A DNA stretch of 64,000 nucleotides from Thamnidium elegans (lineage: Eukaryota > Mucoromycota > Mucoromycetes > Mucorales > Mucoraceae), in assembly GCA_025201345.1 (NCBI GenBank), contig JAIXMG010000012.1, positions 62,001-126,000 of the forward strand, written 5' to 3'. Each line of letters starts with the position of its first letter. Within the stretch, counting starts at the first letter, position 1. The position numbers and the translations under genes are program-made. Below are positions 21,851 through 32,914 of the stretch, piece after piece. The notes under the pieces were generated by a model. That model was not told the DNA's origin, did no database searches, and was given only the letters and a program-made list of their open reading frames with translations.

Positions 21851-22974
21851 TTACAAAAAAAATAAGATATTATAATTAATTACAAAACATCAAAGCGACC
21901 TTTCTAATGAGTTTAACTTTCTAATGCATACAGTATTCCATATTTTACTATTCACAATATTGTAATCAAACTTTTGTTTCGATAGCTCAATTATATACAG
22001 CGGAAAATGCGATTAAACCTTGCGATATTTTTTTTAATAGATCCTTGCTCGCGTTTTGTTTGGGTGATCTCTTGGTAACATATGTCGGTTTTAGCCCTTA
22101 TCTTTTCTTATGGTTAAATAAGTAATGAGCGACAATCGGAAGGATAAAAATAAATTAGCTCTTTAGCTTAGATGGTACATACTATAAACAATCAATCAAA
22201 AGTAATAATTAAACATAACTTTCTTAATTGGTAATAGATCAATATAGCTATGGAAACAATTTTTCTTTTCAAGTAATCAAGATCTATTTATTATGATGTA
22301 GCAGCTGTCAAATCACACGAAATATTTTGAAGGATTATCTATCTACAGTCCACGTTGCATATATTAGCTAATATCAAACCGCGGTTTTTGTTAATTTATT
22401 TATATTATCTACTGTAAACCCTATTTTATTTAAGATTTACTTCATCTTGTGATCAATTAGTACCCGCGAAAACTTCGATCATAAGAGGAAAAAACTCTAT
22501 AAAGTGATCTTTTTATTTTGTTTACGAAATAAAATGATAAACATTTCTTTCCTTCTCTGATAATCCGTTTGACATATTTTTCTTACCAATATGTTTATTT
22601 ATAATTAAATAATCATATCTCTTTCTATAAGAAAATTAACTTAATATCGCTTTTCAATACTTGAAATGAAGATGAGAGTATGATTGCAAGTTTGAAGAAG
22701 TCATATATATAAATAGAGTATGTGTAGAATGTAGCCAAGCCCATAAAATACTTAGCCTTTCTCTCTTTGCGTTGAATACACTGACACAACAAAGGCTTAA
22801 AACTTTAGCATGCAAAAATATAAATTTCCCATATTTGTACCTAAAATTAGCAGATCGGAAAGTATAAGAAGAGTTTTTTTTCATGGTTTTGATTACTATT
22901 ACAACTTTTTTCATATATTTAATTATTCATACTACAAAAAGATACTTGGTGAATATTATTTTTTTTTGTATGTT
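21851..22974. other. Gene-free A+T-rich stretch before the S28 peptidase
   Basis: No recognisable gene or repeat. The in-frame ATG at 22810 upstream of the peptidase would add 55 residues before its signal peptide and is not preferred. Confidence 0.4.
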
Positions 22975-24845
22975 ATGAAATCCGGAATTGCTCTTTTCTT
23001 ACTATTGGCAATATACATCAATTGCATGGTAACTGCCTCATCTCTTCAAAAGCGATTGATAGATACACATGTTCTCAAAAAACGGTTCCAGATACATTCC
23101 AAAAATGTGCTCGCTCCAGCAGAGGGTGAAGTTTCGTATCCTGTCCCTAATGAAAAATATGGTGGTTTCTTTATGAAGATGCCTTTGGATCACTTTAACA
23201 ATACCGGCAATAATAAAACATTTTATAACAAGTATTGGGTGAATACAGATCATTACAAGCCAAATGGGCCCATCATTTGTAAGTTAAGTTATATACATGT
23301 TTCTAATTTTTTTTAACATCCTTTTTTTTCCCAGTGTATAATGTAGGAGAATCAGCTGCTGATGAATCAGCTATTTTAGTTACAAATTCTACTATGGCAC
23401 AATTAGCTGAAAAGTTGAATGGAATTATAATTATTATGGAACATAGATTCTATGGATCTTCAGGACCAAATGTAACCACCTTTTTTGTAAGTAGATCCAC
23501 GGCATACATATATATATTTCTGTATACCTAACCTTATTTTGTAGAGTCACACCAAAGAAGATTTAGAAACATTTAATACTAAACAAGCACTGGCTGATAT
23601 GGCGTATATAGTTTCGAATATTAAGGTAATTTCCTAAATTTAATGTTTTATTTTTACTAACTTTTTTCTTTCTTTCTGTAACACAGTTTCATAACATTAT
23701 TGTACCACCCGTACCACAAACAAAAGTTATCGTCTATGGGTGCAGTTACAGCGGTTCTCTTGCTGCTTGGGCTAAAGATACATATCCTAATTTGTTTTTT
23801 GCTACGGTATCTTCATCAGCCCCAGTTCAAGCAGACGTTGATTTTTACAAATATTTTGACCCAATCATTAATTATGGTCCCAAACATTGTGTCTCTTCTT
23901 TACAAGGTGTAATTTCATATATTGACAATATTTTATATAACGGTTCAACGAGTCAAGTAACAGAGTTGAAAAAAGTATTCTATTCCCAGAATCTTTTAGA
24001 TGTTACATTTGGTCAAAGTAAGCTATATATGTATATGTATATATATGTGTGTGTAACAAAAACATTAAGCTACTATAAAATTAGTTTTGATGGGCAATAT
24101 TGCTGGGGCTTGGCAATACGGAATTAACTCCACGTACAATGAATTTGAAGAAGTTATATGTAAATTTTTCCCTCAAAGTGAAGCAAACAATATAGAAGCC
24201 AACTTGATGTCGTATTCAAGATATATCAACGCATATTCTAGAAGCACTCTTTGCGATAAAAAAACTAAAGCACTTCAGAAATGTCTAGTTGAAACTAATC
24301 AAACCGCTACTGATCTTGCCTCAGAGTTTTCTGATGATAGTGCGGCTTGGATGTGGCAAACGTGTACCGAATTTGGTTTTTTTCAAGCCTCACCACCTGC
24401 TAAGTTACCATCAATTATTTCGAGAAAGTTTAGTTACAAGACTTATATTGATCAATGTCAGACCCTGTTTAGTAAAGTCGGAGTACCATCCACGCCCAAT
24501 GCAGCTGGTATTAATAATTTGTACAAAGGATGGAATATCGAATTGAATCGAACTATTTGGATTGATGGCGAATGGGATAGCTGGAGAGAATTGAGTGTTA
24601 ATAGTTTAGCAATGGATCGAAAATTTGATACAGGTTATTCTACATCAATTATTATTCCAAGAGTAACACATTGTCTTGTAAGTATATGAAAAAATGAAAA
24701 AAAAGAAAAAAAAAGCTATACTAAATTTTTGTTTAAAAAATAACAGAATGTTGCAGAAATAACTGAAGATACACCACAGTATCTAGTAGACGTGTTTACA
24801 CAACAGTATCAGACACTTTATTCTTGGTTGCATGAAAGTGTATAA
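22975..24845 (+). CDS. Secreted serine peptidase, family S28 (prolyl carboxypeptidase-like)
   Basis: Six exons (22975-23278, 23335-23486, 23545-23625, 23687-24017, 24085-24677, 24747-24845) total 1560 nt, 519 residues. The start chosen puts a signal peptide first (MKSGIALFLLLAIYINCMVTA), followed by a likely propeptide with a KR site. The S28 fold is recognised by MPLDHFNNT near residue 70, ILYNVGES, MEHRFYGSS, and the nucleophile motif YGCSYSGSLAAW (Ser in GxSxxG; GGSYGG is commoner). The catalytic Asp is in GEWDSW and the His in RVTHCL. Many NxT/S sequons support secretion. S28 enzymes cleave at proline; exact specificity cannot be read. It is convergent with the reductase gene, with only 129 bp between stops. 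Confidence 0.9.
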
Positions 24846-24974
24846 AAACCGCCATGTATTTTTAACTTTTTTTTCTTTAATAAATAAGCACACTTTTTCT
24901 TTTTTCAATATGCATTTCATATATTTAACAGTTTTTTTTTATTTGCAATGATTGATATTTTGTTTTTGTTCTGT

Positions 24975-26311
24975 TTACTCGGTCTTGCGAGCAGCAGCTT
25001 CACGTTCACGCTTACGCAAAGCTCTTTTACGAATATCCTTTTGAATGTCTGTAATAATAATAATAACAAATTTAATATTCGTACTCTGCAAACAATAATA
25101 ATAAAAAACTTACTATCGTTTTGAGTAATCCAGAATTGGTTTGTGAACAAATTATTAATAGCCCAGTTGACAACACCGTGCATAGGGTAAGGAGTAGAGG
25201 TGAAGGGAACATTAGCACCGCAAGGAACACCAACCTTGCTCAAGACACTAGCAACGTACTTATCGGGATTAGGGATTAAGAGAGAAGGCTTACGGATCTT
25301 ACTCATGGCAGATACAACAAAGTAAGTGTTGACATGCTCGACAACAATACCATCCTTAGCAACCTCAGTACCTAAAGCTTGGGACCAAGTAGATAAAAAG
25401 GCCTTACCAGCAGAGTAAACAGATAAATAAGGAGTAGCAACCAAACCAGCGAAAGAACCCATGTTGAAGATAAGACCCTTATGACTTTTTTTTTTAAAAA
25501 AAAGAGATTAGGAACCTCGTTAAACATATCCATTGCATACTTTTATAATACTTACTTTTCCTTCATTTGAGGAAGAACAAGCTTGGTCATCTTCATAAGA
25601 CCCTTAACGTTGACTTCAATAATATTGTTAATAACATCATCATCTTCTTCAACGAAAGGAGTGGGGATACTGTGGTTGACACCAACATTATTTACCAAAA
25701 CACCAACACGAATTGAGTTAATAATATCTGCAACATTTTTAAAATCTTGAGCATCACCCTTTGTGAAATCCATTGCATAAGTCTTTGTCTCAACTCCAAA
25801 TTGTTCGGCTTAAATAATAATAATAATTAGGTTTTTTTTTTGACGTTATACACCCTTAAAAAAAAAAGATTTACTTACAAATTTCCTTGGCTGCTGCCTC
25901 CAACTTGGAAGCAGTACGAGAAATCAATAATACATTAAACTTCTTTTTGGCGAGTTGTAAAGCAAACTCTTTACCAATACCATCAGTAGCACCAGTAACG
26001 ACTAAAAAAGGGAGGGGGGATGTAATTAGTTTGGTTTTCGGTTTCAATTTTATATATTTATCTATATATATATATATTACCTGCCCATGCACCTTCACCG
26101 GCACCGAACTTCTTGAGCTAATGTTACAATTGAGTTAGCAATGTAAAGTAACCAACATTGTGATAAGGCGATTCCACGTTTCATATATACTTACAGAGAT
26201 ACCAGTGGCGACATAGCTGTCAAAAAGAGCCTTTAAAAGAGTCAATACTTTGAAACCAATAAAGGCAGCACCAATAGCGGCAAAAACAGTAACAGAAGAA
26301 CACTCGACCAT
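24975..26311 (-). CDS. Very-long-chain 3-oxoacyl-CoA reductase (Ifa38/HSD17B12-like)
   Basis: Short-chain dehydrogenase of fatty-acid elongation in the ER: reduces 3-ketoacyl-CoA with NADPH. Six exons (26311-26195, 26117-26081, 26001-25879, 25808-25556, 25484-25114, 25048-24975) total 975 nt, 324 residues. The N-terminal hydrophobic helix ([18 protein letters not shown]) fits a membrane anchor. Cofactor motif [12 protein letters not shown] follows, then NNVGVNH, active-site Ser in NMGSFAG and the YSAGK catalytic pair (Tyr, Lys). The C-terminus is basic ([18 protein letters not shown]), with no perfect KKxx signal. Family membership is secure; placement in VLCFA elongation is by similarity to Ifa38/KAR. 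Confidence 0.9.
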
Positions 26312-26882
26312 GACCGAAAAATGAAAGATGTTAAAGTACAAAACGTAGAAAAAAAAGAAAAAAAAATATTTATTTGTTGTCTGATTAATACTCCGTCATA
26401 CATTTGTTGGGTTAAATTGTTGGGAAGAAAACACCCTTTAAATCACGAGTGTTATTCATTTCGTAATACTAAAGCTGAGTGAGTGTCTGCTTGAGTAAAA
26501 AGTACCTTTGTATTATAACTTATTAACAGCAATTCTTTAACTAATCAATAATCGTTATCTAATATATTTTATCTATTCATCTAAATATGCCGCACAATTA
26601 AAAATAATCACGTATTTCTACAAAGCTCGCGTATTTCTAAACAAATGTTTCTAAGTAACGTACAAGCTATAAGAAGCAGCATTAGTGTAGAGGCCAATAC
26701 TGGGACTTTTACTATTATAAGCATGAAACAAGAAAAGCAAGATTTGTAAAACTAAAATATATAACGAAGGAAAGGAAGTCTAACTAGAAACTCAAGAAGT
26801 AAACTTCAACTCTCAATAATTGGGTTCTATTTCCACGTGCAGACAACAATACAGTTTACAAATATTGTTTTATTATAATTAT
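26312..26882. other. Intergenic, promoter side of the reductase
   Basis: A+T-rich spacer between the UreG 3' end and the reductase start. It contains a CACGTG at about 26834. No gene seen. Confidence 0.4.
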
Positions 26883-28150
26883 TTAACAAGCGTTAGCAGC
26901 ACCACTAGCACGCCATTCACCTAAAATAAGAGAAATAATTTCTTCCATACCAACACCGTTCTTGACTTGAGCAAAGACAGTAGGGCCATCACCTCTCATC
27001 TTCTTTGCATCACGAGCCATAACATTAAGGTCAGCACCAATAATTTCAGCCAAGTCGGTCTTATTAACAACTAATAAATCACTTTGAGTGATACCAGGTC
27101 CTGAAAAAAAAAAATTTAGTATATTTAGAAAGCATGGTACAGTCATATATAAATAATTTTTTTACCTCCTTTTCTGGGGACTTTATCACCACCTGCAACA
27201 TCAATGACATAAATGATATAATCAGCTATAATAATAGTGAAGTTAGAAATATGTTGCGGCATTAATAAAGGTTATATATAGTTTTAAAAAAAAATATGTT
27301 ACCCAATTCACGGCTACACAAAAAATAACAAGGGAGATTAGCTATTATTCTATATTTTTTGCATTGGTATTATTATTTTCTGTATACCTATAATTGGCGG
27401 CTAAATTATCACCACCAGATTCAATCAACAAGATTTGAGTATTGAATTTGCTATGAAGAGTTTCTAAAGCGTTCAAGTTTGCAGAGACATCTTCACTAAA
27501 ATAGATAACGAGTTAGTTTCGCGTTTTTATTGTACACTATTTGTATTTGTTTTATATCTTGTGTTACCGAATAGCCTGAAAAGAAAAACAAGGTTTAGAT
27601 TTAAAAATAAGTAAATACGATACATGAAACAAAACAAACTTACAGCATGAGGACAGCCACCTGTTTCAATAGCAGCAATACGGTCTTCGGGCAAAGCGGC
27701 GTTACGTACCAAGAATTCAGTATCTTCCTTGGTAAAGATATCATTGGTAACAGCGGCAAGAGAGTACTTGTCACGAAGACGTTGACATAATGCCAACATC
27801 AATGCAGTCTTTCCGGAACCAACAGGTCTTTTTTTTTTTAAAAAAAAAAAAAGAAGGAAGAGGAGCAAAGGGATTAGTAACAGGATCACAATTATTTACG
27901 CGTTTTTTTTTGTTATAGTATAAACTTACCCACCAATACCTACAGTGAAAGCTCTTTCACTCCAATCACGATGATTATAGATAGCCTTGGGACGTTCTTG
28001 ATACAAACCGGGAGAATCCATTTGTTCATGAGTATGACCGTGGTCGCGGGCGTCATGGCCGGCATGGCTATGTTGATGGCCGCCTTCAGAGTGATCATGA
28101 GGCTTTTGAGCAGAAGAAGCGTGTTCCTCAAAACGACAGGTATCAGACAT
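26883..28150 (-). CDS. ureG: Urease accessory GTPase UreG
   Basis: SIMIBI-class GTPase that delivers nickel to urease. Seven exons (28150-27930, 27827-27644, 27575-27568, 27495-27388, 27313-27303, 27225-27166, 27100-26883) total 810 nt, 269 residues. Exons 3 and 5 are only 8 and 11 nt, yet both are required to keep the conserved CPHAAIREDVS and NYSRELADY. The N-terminus is His-rich ([16 protein letters not shown]), as in eukaryotic UreG, and probably stores or binds Ni. P-loop GPVGSGKT, switch DIFTKED, Cys-Pro-His metal site [17 protein letters not shown] and NKTDL (guanine specificity) are all intact. Divergent from the urease gene across 408 bp. Confidence 0.95.
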
Positions 28151-28558
28151 TGTTAAGATAAGGTATAAATAAAAAAAGTAAAGAGATAGAAAAGAGGAAA
28201 TACTATAGATGGCATTTTTATTTTTATTCTCCACTTTTTTTTTTTAATACAGTTGCAACCATATCAAGATGGGGACTGTTTCTACGTGACGGGGAAATGG
28301 GTTTTTACTTTTTTATTTTTGACAGGAACTTCTTGGAAATCTTATTATAGGTATATTTGTATTCAGTGGTACTAAACCCACTCTCCCTTTCCCCTCTCCG
28401 ATAAAATATTTCTGGTTCTTTTAATAATACATCCTTTTTTTTTATTCATCTTCTTTCCTTTTCTTTTTCTTTTTTTTAAAAATTTCTGTAAATCCAATTA
28501 AAGGAAAAAAATTTTCATCTTTTTTTGTTTTTGTTTTGTTTTTTAAATATATATTGAC
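28151..28558. promoter_or_regulatory. Shared divergent promoter of ureG and urease
   Basis: 408 bp lie between the two start codons. HGATAR-type sites, the target of nitrogen-regulatory GATA factors, are seen at 28156-28161 (AGATAA), about 28183 (AGATAG) and 28399-28404 (CGATAA). In DNA this A+T-rich about two such matches are expected by chance, so nitrogen control is plausible but not shown. Confidence 0.5.
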
Positions 28559-28782
28559 ATGCGTTTAGTTCCTCGTGAAATAGATAAACTCTTGCTACAT
28601 CAAGGTAAATAAAATAAAAGCTTAAAAAAAAAATAATGATAACCCTTCAAAAAGTTCATTTTTGGGGATTTTTTAAAAAAAAAAAAAAAAAAAAACCAAA
28701 AAAAAATATAAAAAAAAAAATTCTGCCCAAAAATAGCCTAGTTTGTTCCTAACAATAATGCCGCTTTTCCCATTTTTTCTTT

Positions 28783-28817
<35 letters not shown>

Positions 28818-31809
28818 TTGCTAAAAAATATTATAGTTGGTTCACTTGCACAAAAGCGATTAGCGCGAGGTGTACAGCTTAACTATGCTGAAGTGATCGC
28901 ACTGATTTCCTCTCAGCTACTTGAATTTATGAGAGATGGTTGTTACTCTGTTTCTCAACTTATGGACTTGGGTAAGCAAATGTTGGGGCGTCGTCATGTA
29001 CTGCCTGAAGTAATAGATATTGTAAAGGAAATCCAAGTAGAAGGTACTTTTCCGGACGGTACTTATATGGTTACTGTGCAAGAGCCCATCTGTACGGATA
29101 ATGGTAACCTAGAGATGGCACTATACGGGTCTTTTTATCCAATCCCAGATCAGTCAAAGTTTAAACTCCATGGTCCTAGAAACAAAGAAGATGCTCCTGG
29201 TGCGATCATTGCTATGCCCCAACCAATTCGTTTAAATGTTGGTAGAAAAAGATTATCACTTACTGTGACAAATCACGGAGATCGAGCCATTCAGGTATTG
29301 CATTACATGTACATGTTTATTAAAAAATGCTTCTAAAAATAATTATAATTTAAATTTTAGGTTGGGTCACATTTCCACTTTATTGAAACAAACAAACACT
29401 TAAACTTCAATCGTGCACTTGCTTACGGTATGCGACTTGATATTCCAGCAGGTTCAGCCACGCGTTTCGAGCCCGGAGATTTTAAAACAATTACGCTAGT
29501 AGAAATTTCTGGTAAAAAGATTATCTCTGGTGGTAACGGGTTAGCAACAGGACCTGTAGATATGATTAAATTACCTAGTATTATCGATAACCTTGTATCG
29601 CTCGGTTTTATGCACGATTCCAACGCTCCTCTTTTACCCAATGCTCCTCCTTACACTTTTGAACGCGACTATTATATTGATCACTTTGGTCCTACCACGG
29701 GCGATTTGGTTAGATTAGGCGATACGAACTTATGGGCAAGAATTGAAAAGGATTATACGATATATGGTGACGAATGTAAATTTGGTGGTGGTAAAGTACT
29801 TCGAGAAGGTATGGGTCAATCTACATACGATTGTGATGCAGATGTTTTGGATTTATTGATTACGAATGCTATGATCTTTGATTACTCGGGAATTTATAAG
29901 GCGGATATTGGTATCAAGAAGGGAATCATTGTTGGAATAGGAAAGGCAGGAAATCCTGATATTATGGATGGTGTTACGCCAGGTATGATTTTTGGTGCTA
30001 GTACTGAGGTTTTGGCAGGCGAAGGTATGATTTTTACAGCTGGTGCGATCGATTCTCATGTTCATTATATTTGTCCACAAATGTGTTATGAGGTAAGAAA
30101 TGATTTTGTGTAACAAATCTCTAAAAGAGTTCAAATTAATACATTTTTGGGTATTTTTTTTTTCACGAAGGCTTTAGCGAGTGGAATTACAACTTTGATC
30201 GGTGGAGGTACTGGACCAAATACAGGTACAAATGCTACCACTTGTACACCAGGAAAATATCATTTAGAAACCATGATGCAAGCTACAGATGATCTTCCCC
30301 TTAACTTTGGATTTTCTGGCAGGGGTAGTTGTTCCGCTATGGAACCTCTAAGAGAACAAGTTGAGGCTGGGTGTATGGCTTTGAAGGTACACGAAGATTA
30401 TGGTGCGAATTCAAAGGCAATTGACACATGTTTGTCAATTAGTGACGAATTAGATATTCAGGTATAATTTGGTTACAAGATGACTAAGAAGTTACTAACC
30501 CATGGAATCTTTCTCTTTTTCTCTTTTTCTGACTTTTTTTTTTTAAATCTTTTTTTCACTTTTTTTGTACCCTTTTTTTTTCACTTTTTTTGTACTCTTT
30601 TTTTTTTCCACCTTTTTTAGACTACTATTCATACGGATACTTTAAACGAAGGTGGATTTGTTGAAACTACAATTGAAGCTTTTAAGGGAAGAACTATTCA
30701 CACTTATCATAGTGAAGGTGCCGGTGGTGGTCACGCTCCTGACAGTAAGTGTAACGTTGAACTAAAAAAGAAAGAATGTGATACTAAAAAAATACATGCG
30801 CAGTTATAACCGTTTGTAGTGAACCTAATGTGTTACCATCTTCTACCAATCCAACTCGTCCCTTTACAGCCAATACTTTAGATGAACATATTGATATGTT
30901 AATGGTATGTCACCATTTATCCAAGTCAATCCCAGAAGACGTCGCGTTTGCTGAAAGTCGTATCAGAGCAGAGACAATTGCAGCTGAAGATGTGCTGCAC
31001 GACATTGGTGCTATTAGTATGATTAGTTCTGATTGTCAAGCCATGGGAAGAGTTGGAGAAGTCGTGTTACGTACGTGGAAAACTGCACATAAAATGAAAC
31101 TCCAGCGTGGTAAATTACCTGAAGATGAAGGTCGTGCAGATGATAATGTCAGAATTAAACGATATATTTCAAAATATACCATTAATGTGTAAGTAATATT
31201 CCCTTTCCCCTCTCCCCCCCCCCCTCATATTTTCATTCTATTAACGCTATCTATAGCGCCCTTGCTCACGGTGTTAGTCATTTGGTTGGTTCAATTGAAG
31301 TAGGTAAGATCGCTGATCTCGTGGCATTTACACCTGCATTTTTCGGCACCAAACCAGATCTTATTTTAAAGGGTGGTATAATTGTATGGGGCCAAATGGG
31401 TATAGTATAAATTAAATTTAATTTAGGTATAATTATATATATATAAAAAATACTAAAAAAAAACATTCCGGATTATCTAGGTGATGCAAACGGATCTATT
31501 TCCACAACAGAACCTATTGTGTCCAGACCAATGTTTGGCTCATTCCCTTCTGCGCTTTCCAAGAGTTGTATGATTTTTGTATCGCAAATTTCAGTTGATA
31601 ATGGTTCGATTGATTCTTATAAATTAAGAAAACGGGTTGAACCTGTAAAGAATTGTCGTAATGTGTCTAAAAAGGATATGAAATGGAACGACGCGATGCC
31701 AAAGATTGCAGTTGACCCAGAAACCTATGCAGTAACAGCAGATGGTGTTGATTGTGTGTGTGATCCTGTGGATACATTACCGATGACACATTCTACCTAT
31801 TTGTTCTAA
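28559..31809 (+). CDS. Urease (single-chain, fungal/plant type)
   Basis: Nickel enzyme that hydrolyses urea to ammonia and carbamate, cytosolic. Eight exons (28559-28604, 28837-29294, 29361-30092, 30171-30461, 30621-30744, 30804-31188, 31257-31399, 31481-31809) total 2508 nt, 835 residues, the normal length for a fused gamma-beta-alpha chain. Active-site features are all present: [10 protein letters not shown] (Ni His pair), [10 protein letters not shown] (carbamylated Lys), [23 protein letters not shown], flap MVCHHLSKS (Cys-His) and [11 protein letters not shown] (Asp). The start is set by a 46-nt first exon encoding [15 protein letters not shown], conserved in the family. Its Ni chaperone ureG is divergent; the other accessory genes ureD and ureF are not in the window. 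Confidence 0.97.
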
Positions 31810-32914
31810 TCAAAATAATATATATATACACTAATCTCTCCTCTCATCATATAGAATTAATAAAAAAATAAATAAAAATAATAATAATTTATCACGTATA
31901 TTTGTTCGCTGTGTGAATAAGTCATCTATTTGCTTTTTTAAAATACAGTTGTTATTTTTAGTAACTTTATTTCGCCGTTAACTAAATTACTCAAATATGT
32001 TCGGATTAAAAGATCTGTGTTCTGTCCATGTTTATTATTTTCGTATTTATTTATTTGTAGCATTTATTTGTACGCATATCTTTTGATAAATACAGATATA
32101 CGGAGAGATAAACCTTTTGTTTTTTATACTTTTTAGATGAGCTTTTTTTTTTCTCACACAGTTTTAAAGATGTGTGTTACATCTTTTTTTTTTTTAAAAA
32201 AAAAAAAGAAATGTGCCGCATAAACAAATAGAAGTGTGTTACGAGCTCCAATTCCGTCATAACTCTATCATCTTGTCCTCCAAACACCTAGACTACGTAC
32301 TTCGTTTTTATTGTATTGACACAAGTGATTTCAAATATGTCAATGTATTAGAATATCATCTATTACAACCCCAACGCTAAGTAAAAGGCTAAACGCTTGA
32401 TCTTTATAACATTTGTGGATCATTAAAAAAAAGATTCATTATTTCATTTGAAACAGTTTTCCGGAATTTCGGGCTTCAACAACAGCGCCTCCTCAATTAT
32501 TTGACAGATCAATTTCTTCACGGTTGCGACATTAATGTTAATTTTTTACTCTTTTTTATATTTAGTTTATACTTGCCACTTACTTGTTGAAGGCTTTATG
32601 TTAATTTTTATTTTTCCAATTAGTAATTACACGATAAGTATAAGTTTTTTTTGTTTAAACAAGATCTCCTTTTCTTTTTATTACTATTATCGTTACATAC
32701 ATGTTTATTACATGTTTTTTATAGTTATTTAATCTTAATTGCATGAAATAATGGGTACTAAACTCTAATATATAACAATACGTTTTTTTTAATATTTTGG
32801 CAATAAATCCGTTTCTGGTGAATAATCTGGTATATATACTACCATGGTATAATATATCGATAACGTCATGCTTAAAAATAAAATAAAAAGTAGTAATGTA
32901 TAAACTAAGATATA
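31810..32914. other. Gene-free stretch after urease
   Basis: A+T-rich, with a T12A12 tract at about 32184-32207. Small frames such as 32535-32732 are low-complexity. No gene recognised. Confidence 0.4.

Noticed and set aside
23560..23580. Reading the S28 peptidase as a pseudogene because its frame is broken into pieces
   Set aside because: All breaks coincide with good GT-AG introns, and the spliced frame of 1560 nt is intact.
29853..30134. Minus-strand frame opposite urease
   Set aside because: Complement of conserved urease coding sequence.
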